DNA from: RGIG3528 sp045598045
GTDB taxonomy: Bacteria > Bacillota > Clostridia > Lachnospirales > Lachnospiraceae
Length of the DNA stretch: 10,505 nucleotides
Assembly: GCA_045598045.1 (NCBI GenBank)
Contig: JAZLLG010000071.1
Coordinates: 1-10,505 of the forward strand
Direction of reading: 5' to 3'
Shown: positions 4,198 to 10,505 of the stretch, in pieces
Layout of the letters: each line of letters opens with the position of its first letter
Numbering within the stretch: position 1 is the first letter of the stretch
Notes under the pieces: generated by a model
The model's input: only the letters and a program-made list of their open reading frames with translations
The model's database searches: none
Told to the model about the DNA's origin: nothing
Program-made: the position numbers and the translations under genes

Positions 4198-7140
4198 TCA
4201 GTTCATTTCAAACCCCTTAAACAGCGGATTTCCTGTGCCGCGGTATGTGAAGTAGAGCGGCTTAACGCCATCCTCAATGTTTACATCAACATCGATTCTG
4301 TTCCAGTAGTTATCTGCATGAAGCGGTGCAGAGCCGACAACAGCGCCGTCCCACTGAGTGCGAACTTCAAGTGTGCCGTTAGCATAGCCGTGAACAAAGG
4401 CTGAAACGCGCTTAACGCCCTTGAAATCAAAATACTTGTAACCGATAACCGCACCATCGGTGAAGTTTGCGATGACATACTCACCCGAAGGCTCATCAAG
4501 AGTAACCTTAAGCTTTGTAATGTCGGGCTGATATGCAAAGTTGTGCTCACGATATGAGAACTCAGCGTCGGGGTAGAACAAATTACAAGCAATATATGCA
4601 GGGTAGTAGCCCTCGCCTCTTAACGGGCCGCCGTTAAGACCGCAGCTTGTGATTTCTGCCTGTCCGAACAAACCATCCTCTCTGATGGGAAGTTCTTCCG
4701 CACAAACCTGTCTTGAGTACCATGTACCGTTTGTATGATGATGATAGAAAATATACCATTTGCCGTTGATTTCGATTGCGCTGCCGTGGTTGTTTGCACC
4801 GAAGTTCGAAATCATGTTTGCTTTCTTGTATGTGTCAATGCCGAGATCGCAGTTACTAATCAGTACGCCGCCGTACTTGAAGCCGTCGTCCGGCTTGTCG
4901 GATACTGCGTAGCAAAGCTCATGCATAACCTGTGAAGAATAGATGAAGATGTACTTTCCGTCTTTCTTGCGAATGGAAGCTGCTTCAAAGTATGCATGTC
5001 CTTCGAAACCGGAGCCTTCAGAGTAGCAGGAACCGGGAACAATAATCTTAGGAGCCTGAACAATGGTAAGCATATCGGGACCGAGTACAGTGCACATAGC
5101 TCCGCTTCTTGACTTATCGCCGAAGCCGCAGAAACCTGTGTAGAGATATGTCTTGTCACCTTCTGTGAGAACACCGGGATCGAACTGAGGCTCATCACCT
5201 TCTTTTGCACCGAGGAGCGTGCCGTCAGCATAATGAACATGGCCGTAGAACTGATATCTTCCGGCAGGCTCATCGCAAACCGCAACAGACACGTTTCCGA
5301 TGTGTGAGCATACATAGAAAAGATAATATCTGCCATCCGGACCTATTGTAACGTCAGGTGCATAAAGCATTCCCTTTCCTTCGGGATTGAGAGGATCGTC
5401 GGTGATGCCGTAGATTACGCCCTCGTATCTCCAGTCGGCAAGATTGTTCACCGGAGCAGACCAACCTACATAGTCGCCCATGCAGAATACGTCTCCGTCA
5501 TACTTGTCATGTGAACCGTAAACATATACTCTGTCACCGAATACGTAAGGCTCTCCGTCCGGAACGAACTCGTCTGCGGGGAGGTAAGGATTGAATGCCT
5601 GCATAGGCTTTCTGAACTTTCTTACTTTGTATTCGCGCATCTTCTCTCTTAAGAATGCCTTGAACTCATGAGAGTCTTCCGTTCTGGCTACGCAACCCTT
5701 TGCAGTGAACTCCATTTCAAAGCATGTATCCTTCTCATAAGGAACCCAACGCTGCATAGGTGTGCCATCCGCATCGTTACCGTTAGGATCGCCTGTCTTT
5801 ATGAAGTTTGCCCAGTAGTTTGCCATGTGTCTTGCAAGATCGTAGTGGTGGCCGGTGAAAGGTCTCCAGCACTTTGCAAGCGTTTCAAAGAAGAACCACA
5901 AATCTACGGAATGGAAACATCCGGGGTTGTCCCAGCCGGGGATATCCGGAGCAAATCTGTAGTAATAGAAATTATTTTTCGAGCCGTTCTTGCTCATTGC
6001 TTCGAAAAGAATTTTATCGGAAAGTTCAATGCCGCTTACCTTTGCAAAGGCGCTGCCGTCGCACTTCTTTGCTTCTTCAAACTTAACGAACGTATCAGCA
6101 TCCTTACCGAAGAGCTTCTTTGCCTTTTCGTACATTTCCTCTTCGCTGTCAGCCTTGATGAAGTTAAGGAATTCGTCAACAGTATTACCTGCCATAATCG
6201 GAATATCGAGGACATGACCTTCCATGGCAACGTTAAGCTGATCGCCGAAGAGGTACTTGTCATCTCTTGTACCGAAAAGACGAGGATGATTCTGAACGAA
6301 TTTATTGTAGCCTTCAAAAACAACATTCGAAGGAAGTTCTCTTGCTTCTTTTAAGTTCTTAACACCAAGTGAATCAAAGAACTCTTTGCCGTATGCATGA
6401 GCCTGTTCAAGGTTCATGGGATCGGGGAAGCCTGCCTCAAGATAAGGGCTGCCGATGATGCCTGACATAACAATGGCACGCTTAATCATGTCCTTGTTGT
6501 CAAGGTTTGTAATCTGAGCCATTACGGATCCGCCGCCTGCCGACTGTCCGGCAATTGTAATATTTTCGGGGTCTCCGCCGAAAGCAGCAATATTTTCATA
6601 TACCCAGCGTGTTCCGGCCTGCTGGTCCTGATAGCCGAAGTTTGTGGGCTTGTCGGGATTTTCCTTTGTCATCTCTTCATGAGCAAGGAAACCGAACACA
6701 TTGAGTCTGTAGTTTACGGAAACAACGATAATTCCACGACGTGCAAGTCTTTCGCCGTCAAATTCCATTTCCGAAGGATAACCCCACTGAAGGCCGCCTC
6801 CGAAATACCATACAAGAACAGGAAGCTTTTCATCTGCACTCTTTGCGGGTGTCCAAACGTTCAGATAGAGGCAGTCCTCGTTCATAACGACATCTTTGTC
6901 AACGTGCCACTCTCTGCAGTAAATGTCCGTACCCATTGCAGGTCTGTCCTGAACGGATATAGGTGCAAATGTATAAGCGTCCAGCACTCCGTCCCAAGCC
7001 TTAGGCGGCTGAGGAGCTCTCCATCTGTTTTCACCGACAGGCGGTGCAGCAAAAGGAATTCCTTTAAAGCTTGTAATTCTGGGGTCTGCTGCGGGCAGGC
7101 CTCTGACTACACCATAATTTGTCTTTACTTCTCTTAACAT
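4198..7140 (-). CDS. Bifunctional type-B carboxylesterase / GH43 glycosidase with CBM6-like C-terminus
   Basis: A 980-aa fusion starting at 7140, preceded by AAGGAGAAGG. Residues 1-505 are a type-B carboxylesterase: EDCLYLNVWTP (88-98), oxyanion-hole GGG (114-116), nucleophile Ser200 in GQSAG, likely acid Glu323 in GNTVDEF, and His410 in GCFHSVD. Residues about 510-840 are a five-bladed GH43 domain: catalytic base Asp528 in VPDGEP, pKa-tuning Asp596 in YAPDV, general acid Glu719 in YFEAASIRK, and His785 in NNHGSA. Residues 850-980 resemble a CBM6-type beta-sandwich (DGVKPLYFTYRG near the end). Known GH43 activities are xylosidase and arabinofuranosidase; together with the esterase it could remove acyl and sugar side groups from the same xylo-oligosaccharide. 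There is no signal peptide, so it is probably cytoplasmic. It lies downstream of two CE1 esterases, separated by a terminator. All key residues are present, so both halves look active. Exact substrates cannot be read from sequence. Confidence 0.93.
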   Translation of the reverse strand: MLREVKTNYGVVRGLPAADPRITSFKGIPFAAPPVGENRWRAPQPPKAWDGVLDAYTFAPISVQDRPAMGTDIYCREWHVDKDVVMNEDCLYLNVWTPAKSADEKLPVLVWYFGGGLQWGYPSEMEFDGERLARRGIIVVSVNYRLNVFGFLAHEEMTKENPDKPTNFGYQDQQAGTRWVYENIAAFGGDPENITIAGQSAGGGSVMAQITNLDNKDMIKRAIVMSGIIGSPYLEAGFPDPMNLEQAHAYGKEFFDSLGVKNLKEARELPSNVVFEGYNKFVQNHPRLFGTRDDKYLFGDQLNVAMEGHVLDIPIMAGNTVDEFLNFIKADSEEEMYEKAKKLFGKDADTFVKFEEAKKCDGSAFAKVSGIELSDKILFEAMSKNGSKNNFYYYRFAPDIPGWDNPGCFHSVDLWFFFETLAKCWRPFTGHHYDLARHMANYWANFIKTGDPNGNDADGTPMQRWVPYEKDTCFEMEFTAKGCVARTEDSHEFKAFLREKMREYKVRKFRKPMQAFNPYLPADEFVPDGEPYVFGDRVYVYGSHDKYDGDVFCMGDYVGWSAPVNNLADWRYEGVIYGITDDPLNPEGKGMLYAPDVTIGPDGRYYLFYVCSHIGNVSVAVCDEPAGRYQFYGHVHYADGTLLGAKEGDEPQFDPGVLTEGDKTYLYTGFCGFGDKSRSGAMCTVLGPDMLTIVQAPKIIVPGSCYSEGSGFEGHAYFEAASIRKKDGKYIFIYSSQVMHELCYAVSDKPDDGFKYGGVLISNCDLGIDTYKKANMISNFGANNHGSAIEINGKWYIFYHHHTNGTWYSRQVCAEELPIREDGLFGQAEITSCGLNGGPLRGEGYYPAYIACNLFYPDAEFSYREHNFAYQPDITKLKVTLDEPSGEYVIANFTDGAVIGYKYFDFKGVKRVSAFVHGYANGTLEVRTQWDGAVVGSAPLHADNYWNRIDVDVNIEDGVKPLYFTYRGTGNPLFKGFEMN

Positions 7141-7194
7141 AAGACCTTCTCCTTCTCATTACGTCTTCCGCCTTAAAGGCAGAAGAGAGTCTTG
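7141..7194 (-). promoter_or_regulatory. 5' leader of the fusion gene with two competing hairpins
   Basis: In the minus-strand leader an 11-bp inverted repeat (7164-7174 with 7176-7186, one G-U) lies about 23 nt before the ATG and leaves the ribosome binding site free. An alternative, longer and bulged pairing links 7181-7194 to 7141-7156 and would bury AAGGAGAAGG. The two share 7181-7186, so they exclude each other. No T-run follows the inner hairpin, so it is not a simple terminator. A possible -10 (TATAAA at about 7200-7205) lies upstream without a clear -35. Confidence 0.4.
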
Positions 7195-7206
7195 ATTTAT
7201 TTATAC

Positions 7207-7246
7207 AAAAAAAGAATGCGCAGTGCATTTTATCACTTGCGCATTT
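7207..7246 (-). terminator. Rho-independent terminator of the esterase operon
   Basis: On the minus strand ATGCGCAAGTG and CACTGCGCAT form a stem of 6 + 4 bp with one bulged A and an 8-nt loop, followed by TCTTTTTTTG. It lies about 36 bp past the stop of the second esterase and separates the operon from the fusion gene. Confidence 0.85.
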
Positions 7247-7279
7247 CACTATCATTTTTTGCCAAATACCATAAAAAAC

Positions 7280-8041
7280 TTATTCGGTTGCAAATTTAAG
7301 GAACCTTTGTATCATTTCATCCCATACTGCCCATTCATGTTGTCCGGGCATCTCTTCGTAATGAATGTCTATTCCCTTTTCTTTTGCATATTCAAGGTAC
7401 TTTTGAGCATAGGAATACGAATAGTCCTCCGTGCCGATACCTGCAAAAAGCTTCGGAAGTTTTTTGTATTCGGAAGCTTTATCGAGCCAGGTTTTGGAGT
7501 CACTTATCGAACCTGCAAGCTTTTCAAGTCCGCCCCAGTTGTTTTCAAACATTGCAGCACTCTTTTCAAGACGGTTTTTATCCTGAGTAAACAAGTCAAC
7601 GATAAAAGAAGCTCCTGAAAGATTAGCTGCAGCGTCAAAATAATCCGGTTTGTTAAATGCCCATTTGAATGCACCGTAGCCTCCCATGGAAAGGCCTGCA
7701 ACGTAACGCTTCTCAACCTTTTTAAGAATGGGCATCAGACTTTCAACGACTCTCGGAAGTTCTTCTGTTAAGTACGTGAAGTACGGATAGCCATGTTCCA
7801 TATCCGCATAAAACGCTGTTCCATCTGTATCAGCGGAAACAACAGCAAGCTCATAAGGCCAGGAATACCGTTCAACGGACGTATATCTGAACCAGTCAAG
7901 ACCGTTGCCGCTTCCTCCGTGAAGAAGATACAGAATTCCTTTCGGAACTTTTCCCTCTTTGACGGAATCCGGAAGAACAACATAGAAATTCGTCTGATAT
8001 CCGAGTTTTTCACTCATATAATCAAAATGCAAAAAGCTCAT
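7280..8041 (-). CDS. CE1-type (esterase D / tributyrin esterase-like) alpha/beta-hydrolase
   Basis: A 253-aa esterase starting at 8041 behind AAGGAGGAG. It follows the upstream esterase by only 13 bp, so the two form one operon. Alpha/beta-hydrolase hallmarks: LYLLHGGSGNG (37-47, oxyanion region), nucleophile Ser118 in GLSMGGYG, acid Asp206 in GTEDYSY, and His235 in PGQHEW. The length and motif order fit the tributyrin-esterase/feruloyl-esterase group of CE1, which cleaves acetyl or hydroxycinnamoyl groups from xylan pieces. No signal peptide is seen, so action on imported oligosaccharides is likely. It shares many blocks with the neighbouring esterase (for instance GAFKWAFNKP versus GALKWALNCP), indicating an old duplication. 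The substrate cannot be fixed from sequence. Confidence 0.9.
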   Translation of the reverse strand: MSFLHFDYMSEKLGYQTNFYVVLPDSVKEGKVPKGILYLLHGGSGNGLDWFRYTSVERYSWPYELAVVSADTDGTAFYADMEHGYPYFTYLTEELPRVVESLMPILKKVEKRYVAGLSMGGYGAFKWAFNKPDYFDAAANLSGASFIVDLFTQDKNRLEKSAAMFENNWGGLEKLAGSISDSKTWLDKASEYKKLPKLFAGIGTEDYSYSYAQKYLEYAKEKGIDIHYEEMPGQHEWAVWDEMIQRFLKFATE

Positions 8042-8054
8042 TGTCTTCTCCTCC

Positions 8055-8834
8055 TTAACCTATCATCTTCTTAAGCATAATCGGAAGCATTCTGTCCCAA
8101 TACTCGAAGCAATGGGCACCGGGTGCCTCCTCAAAAGTAACCTCAACATGCTTTTCCTTAAGGAACTCATAGAACAGCTTGGCCCCTTTATAAAAGCCAT
8201 CCTCAGAACCGCAGCAAAGGTGAATGGCAGGAAGCTTTCTGCCTTCTGAAAGATGCTTATTCACAAGGAACTTAAAGTCGTTCATGCTTCCGCGATACTC
8301 TTCCTCGGTGCCGAAGGAATTGAGTACACGTTCTTTTTTGCCGTCATAGAAACCAAGCTCAACAAGATCGCCGGCACCTGACATACCTGAAGCAGCTTTA
8401 AAGAACTCAGGGCAGTTAAGTGCCCATTTGAGTGCGCCGTGTGAGCCCATTGAATTACCGATTACAAACCTCTCCTCGGGGTTATGGGCGAGAGGAAACA
8501 TTTGTTCCATCATCTCCGGAAGTTCTTTTGAGAGAAAATCGAAGTAGTTTTTGCCATGAATCATATTGGAATAGAAGCTGTTCCTGACTTCAGGCATTAC
8601 AACCGCCAGATCATAATCAAAAGCATACTCTTCTATTCTTGTTCTTCTGATGTAAAGTGACGAATCATCAGATCCGCCATGAAGCAGATACAAAGTTTTC
8701 TTAAGCCCGTAATTGCCATAATACTTTTCCCCGCCTTCTCTGTCCCGCCAAAGTTCCAGGGAAGGAAGAATAACATGCACAACAACCTGCTCTCCCAGAA
8801 CCTGTGAGAATACATTACACCTTACAACTGCCAT
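8055..8834 (-). CDS. CE1-type esterase, first gene of the esterase operon
   Basis: A 259-aa protein. The start at 8834 was chosen because GGAGGTG precedes this ATG; the frame is open to 8891 but the extra residues look unrelated and have no site. The alpha/beta-hydrolase triad is Ser128 in GNSMGSHG, Asp212 in GSEDGF and His241 in PGAHCFEYWD, with the oxyanion motif HGG at 52-54. It belongs to the same family as the next gene, but the nucleophile elbow differs (GNSMGSHG against GLSMGGYG), as do loops (REGGEKYYGNYG insert at 32-43), which suggests a different acyl or sugar preference. It is cytoplasmic by lack of signal peptide. A good promoter lies 68 nt upstream of the start, facing away from the xylanase gene, so the esterases and xylanase may share regulation. 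Confidence 0.9.
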   Translation of the reverse strand: MAVVRCNVFSQVLGEQVVVHVILPSLELWRDREGGEKYYGNYGLKKTLYLLHGGSDDSSLYIRRTRIEEYAFDYDLAVVMPEVRNSFYSNMIHGKNYFDFLSKELPEMMEQMFPLAHNPEERFVIGNSMGSHGALKWALNCPEFFKAASGMSGAGDLVELGFYDGKKERVLNSFGTEEEYRGSMNDFKFLVNKHLSEGRKLPAIHLCCGSEDGFYKGAKLFYEFLKEKHVEVTFEEAPGAHCFEYWDRMLPIMLKKMIG

Positions 8835-8908
8835 AAAACACCTCCGAACCATATGCTGCTGTCTCTCATAAATCGTAAGCGCACAGCACAATTCTCAAAA
8901 CTTACCTG

Positions 8909-8937
8909 ATTATATCCGTAAATTACGATATTAGCAA
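8909..8937 (-). promoter_or_regulatory. Sigma-A promoter of the esterase operon
   Basis: On the minus strand TTGCTA (8932-8937) and a perfect TATAAT (8909-8914) are spaced by 17 bp. Transcription would start near 8902, with a leader of about 68 nt. The spacer contains the palindrome CGTAAATTACG. Confidence 0.7.
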
Positions 8938-8946
8938 CGATTTACG
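8917..8946. promoter_or_regulatory. Candidate operator in the divergent xylanase/esterase promoter region
   Basis: CGTAAATTACG (8917-8927) is a perfect odd palindrome between the -35 and -10 of the esterase promoter. Its left half CGTAAAT pairs with ATTTACG at 8940-8946 as a wider inverted repeat, and a further half-site ATCGTAAG lies at 8872-8879 in the esterase leader. The location suggests a repressor or AraC/LacI-type regulator controlling the esterases and possibly the xylanase. The regulator is not identified. Confidence 0.45.
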
Positions 8947-8962
8947 TTTCAGATACGAAGAT

Positions 8963-9006
8963 GTGACAACAAATAAGAAGATTAAGAATTAAAAGCAAAA
9001 TATAAT
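8963..9006 (+). promoter_or_regulatory. Probable xylanase promoter, weak -35
   Basis: A perfect TATAAT at 9001-9006 lies 27 bp before the xylanase ATG, with AAGGGG as ribosome binding site in between. The hexamer 17 bp upstream (AAGATT) is poor. A near-consensus GTGACA occurs at 8963-8968, but too far away for this -10. A weak -35 would fit a promoter needing an activator. Confidence 0.4.
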
Positions 9007-9033
9007 AAATGAAATCAGAAAGGGGATTTATCT

Positions 9034-10281
9034 ATGAAAAAACGTTTTTCACTTTTAGTGGCTATTCTCATTGTTTCAATGCTGGCAGGATGTACAAAGG
9101 GCAGCTCCGCTCCCGTTCTGACAGAAGCGCCGCAGGCTACGGCATCCGTTACCGAAGTAACTGCGACAAGCACTCCCACACCGGAACCTACCGCAACAAG
9201 CACTCCCGTACCTCCCACGCCTACTCCCGAACCGGAAATCACCGAGTACTTTAAAGCCGTAATGCGTGAGCATGGTCTTTATGCAGGCACTTGTCTCAAT
9301 GTTCAGATGATCAACACAGCAAGATACGAGCAGATGGTTCTTGAAAACTTCAGCAGTGTAACGATGGAAAACGACATGAAGCCCGATGCCATTCTCAATC
9401 AGGCTGAAAGTCAGGCTGCCGGTGACATCGTGGTTCATTTCCAGGCAAACGCCGTTAAAATGCTCGACTGGGCTAAAAAGAACGGTATGGCAATGCGTGG
9501 TCATACACTCATTTGGCACAGCCAGACACCTGATTGGATTTTCCACGAGGATTTCGATTCTTCCAAGCCTCTCGTTACGAGAGAAGTTATGCTTGCCCGT
9601 ATGGACAGCTACTTCAGACAGGTTTTTGCATATCTCGAGGATAACGGCTACGCAGACATGTTCTACGCTTACGACATCGCAAACGAGTGCTGGATGGAAG
9701 ACGGCAGCATGCGTCAGAGCAATTGGCTCAACATTATCGGAGAAGATTACCTCCGGCAGGCTTTCAGCACAGCCCGTAAATACGCTCCCGAAAACATCGC
9801 ACTTTTCTACAACGACTACAACGAACAGTTCAAGACAGAAACACTCATCAATTTTGTAGAGTCTCTTAAGGACGACGAAGGCAATTACCTTATTGACGGT
9901 GTCGGTTTCCAGGCCCACCTCTACACAGAGGATGACCTTGACCAGTATTTCGAAACGGTTGACGCACTCTCCGCTCTCGGAATCAAAATCGAGCTCACAG
10001 AGCTTGATGTATGCCTCGGAAGGTATCAGCATTACCTTGCAAAAAATGACGAAAACTTCCGCGTACAGGGTCAGTTCTACTATAATCTCGTAAACGGACT
10101 TCTTGCAAGAATCGATGCAGGAACACTTAACATGGATTCGCTTACAATCTGGGGCTTTGCTGATCGCATGTCCTGGAGAAGCGAAGGTTACCCGCTCGTA
10201 TTCGACATGTCATTAAAGCCTAAATATTCATATTTTGGATTAACACAGATTAAGGAAAAATCCGGCTTTGATGAAAACTAA
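9034..10281 (+). CDS. GH10 endo-beta-1,4-xylanase, lipoprotein
   Basis: A 415-aa protein. Residues 1-20 are a lipoprotein signal peptide (MKKR, hydrophobic stretch, lipobox LAGC with Cys20), so it should be anchored outside the cytoplasmic membrane. Residues 25-69 are a Thr/Pro/Glu-rich linker with repeats of TATSTP and PTPEP. The GH10 TIM barrel spans about 72-406: MENDMKPD (111-118), RGHTLIWHSQTPDW (155-168), acid/base Glu218 in DIANECW, NDYNE (260-264), GFQAHLY (291-297), nucleophile Glu323 in ELTELDV, and TIWGFADRMSW (371-381). It hydrolyses internal xylan bonds with retention. No carbohydrate-binding module is present, so it is a minimal surface xylanase feeding the intracellular esterases and GH43 fusion encoded on the other strand. 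All catalytic residues are present. Confidence 0.96.
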   Translation: MKKRFSLLVAILIVSMLAGCTKGSSAPVLTEAPQATASVTEVTATSTPTPEPTATSTPVPPTPTPEPEITEYFKAVMREHGLYAGTCLNVQMINTARYEQMVLENFSSVTMENDMKPDAILNQAESQAAGDIVVHFQANAVKMLDWAKKNGMAMRGHTLIWHSQTPDWIFHEDFDSSKPLVTREVMLARMDSYFRQVFAYLEDNGYADMFYAYDIANECWMEDGSMRQSNWLNIIGEDYLRQAFSTARKYAPENIALFYNDYNEQFKTETLINFVESLKDDEGNYLIDGVGFQAHLYTEDDLDQYFETVDALSALGIKIELTELDVCLGRYQHYLAKNDENFRVQGQFYYNLVNGLLARIDAGTLNMDSLTIWGFADRMSWRSEGYPLVFDMSLKPKYSYFGLTQIKEKSGFDEN

Positions 10282-10288
10282 GCCGGAT
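10260..10288 (+). other. Hairpin overlapping the xylanase stop codon
   Basis: ATCCGGCTT (10260-10268) pairs perfectly with AAGCCGGAT (10280-10288), enclosing 11 nt and including part of the TAA stop. No T-run follows, so it is not a standard terminator; it may protect the 3' end or be a damaged terminator. Confidence 0.5.
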
Positions 10289-10399
10289 AAGCCTAAAATG
10301 TTAAGTAACACGCATAGGGTTCTTCTGAATCGAGTAGGAGGCGGTGACTAACCGCCGTCCTCTCACAGCACCGTACGTACCGTTCGGTATACGGCGCTT

Positions 10400-10505
10400 T
10401 CAATAGTTGACATGCACAGACTGATAAGCTGTGGCTAAATCATAAAAGCCACTGTTTATCAGTCTTTCTTTTGTCATTGCCATGTTCACAGCAACTGTAT
10501 GCGTT
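10400..10505 (-). CDS. Group II intron-encoded reverse transcriptase/maturase, C-terminal fragment
   Basis: The frame entering at the window edge reads the last 34 or so residues, with MAMTKERLINSGFYDLATAY near the end and HVNY before the stop at 10400-10402. The stop lies immediately before domain V, as expected for a protein encoded in domain IV. The tail resembles those of bacterial group II intron proteins, but the diagnostic RT and HNH regions are outside the window, so identification rests mainly on position. Confidence 0.75.
   Translation of the reverse strand, partial: THTVAVNMAMTKERLINSGFYDLATAYQSVHVNY
10418..10472 (+). terminator. Possible plus-strand terminator inside the intron protein gene
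   Basis: AGACTGATAA (10418-10427) pairs perfectly with TTATCAGTCT (10456-10465), and GTGGCT (10431-10436) with AGCCAC (10447-10452), across a 3/3 internal loop. TTTCTTTT follows on the plus strand. It could stop xylanase transcripts from running antisense into the intron. It may also be a chance by-product of coding sequence. Confidence 0.4.

Larger units (their letters stand above)
10329..10505 (-). mobile_element. Group II intron, 3' end (domains V and VI plus part of domain IV)
   Basis: On the minus strand 10398-10367 folds as domain V: AGCGCCGTA pairs over 9 bp with TACGGTGCT, a 2-nt CG bulge, a 4-bp distal stem and a GAAC loop, starting with the catalytic AGC. Domain VI follows (about 10364-10329), with the GGCGGT/ACCGCC helix and a bulged A (complement of 10335) as branch point. 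The intron would end at 10329 in ...CGAT, 47 bp past the xylanase stop. The 5' end and most of the intron lie beyond the window. Domain V is 32 nt, two shorter than the common 34, as described for group IIC introns. Confidence 0.88.

Noticed and set aside
5668..6354. A 228-codon plus-strand frame inside the fusion gene
   Set aside because: Antisense to the conserved carboxylesterase domain, without ribosome binding site or known motif.
9076..10032. A 318-codon minus-strand frame inside the xylanase gene
   Set aside because: It is the antisense shadow of a fully conserved GH10 gene and has no recognisable domain.

Overview
The window reads as accessory chromosomal DNA from an anaerobic Firmicute, most likely a plant-fibre-degrading Lachnospiraceae (Butyrivibrio, Pseudobutyrivibrio or Roseburia type). 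The grounds are strong AGGAGG-type ribosome binding sites, sigma-A-like promoters, several rho-independent terminators, a lipoprotein GH10 xylanase, a CE1/GH43 enzyme set and a bacterial group II intron. The genus is inferred from gene content, not proven.

Left part (1-1650). A decayed ABC-exporter ATPase (minus strand) is cut inside its Walker A region by an exact 54-bp tandem array of eight units plus a partial ninth (237-689). Each unit holds a hairpin whose loop carries one hypervariable triplet. Next is a minus-strand XRE regulator with a degenerate desulfoferrodoxin-like C-terminal domain, preceded by a 150-bp region of nested inverted repeats (1456-1602).

Middle part (1618-4143). A compact minus-strand pair: a 682-aa asparagine-synthetase-like enzyme with Ser instead of the glutaminase Cys, then a 74-aa six-cysteine peptide with a RiPP-leader-like N-terminus. 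The pair has a promoter in front, a second candidate promoter directly ahead of the peptide, and a strong terminator behind. I read it as a minimal or eroded peptide-modification locus; the chemistry is unknown. No leader protease, RRE protein or intact exporter is visible.

Right part (4144-10281). A xylan-utilisation cluster. On the minus strand, two CE1-type esterases form an operon (8834 to 7280), followed after a terminator by a 980-aa fusion of a type-B carboxylesterase, a GH43 glycosidase and a C-terminal CBM6-like module. On the plus strand, diverging from the esterases, is a lipoprotein GH10 xylanase. The likely division of labour is that the xylanase cuts xylan outside the cell, while the signal-less esterases and the esterase-GH43 fusion strip acyl and arabinosyl/xylosyl groups from imported oligosaccharides. 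No sugar transporter or sugar-specific regulator lies in the window. Repeated CGTAA/TTACG half-sites in the divergent promoter region are a candidate operator.

Right edge (10329-10505). The 3' end of a minus-strand group II intron: domain VI, domain V and the C-terminus of its intron-encoded protein. The rest lies beyond the window.
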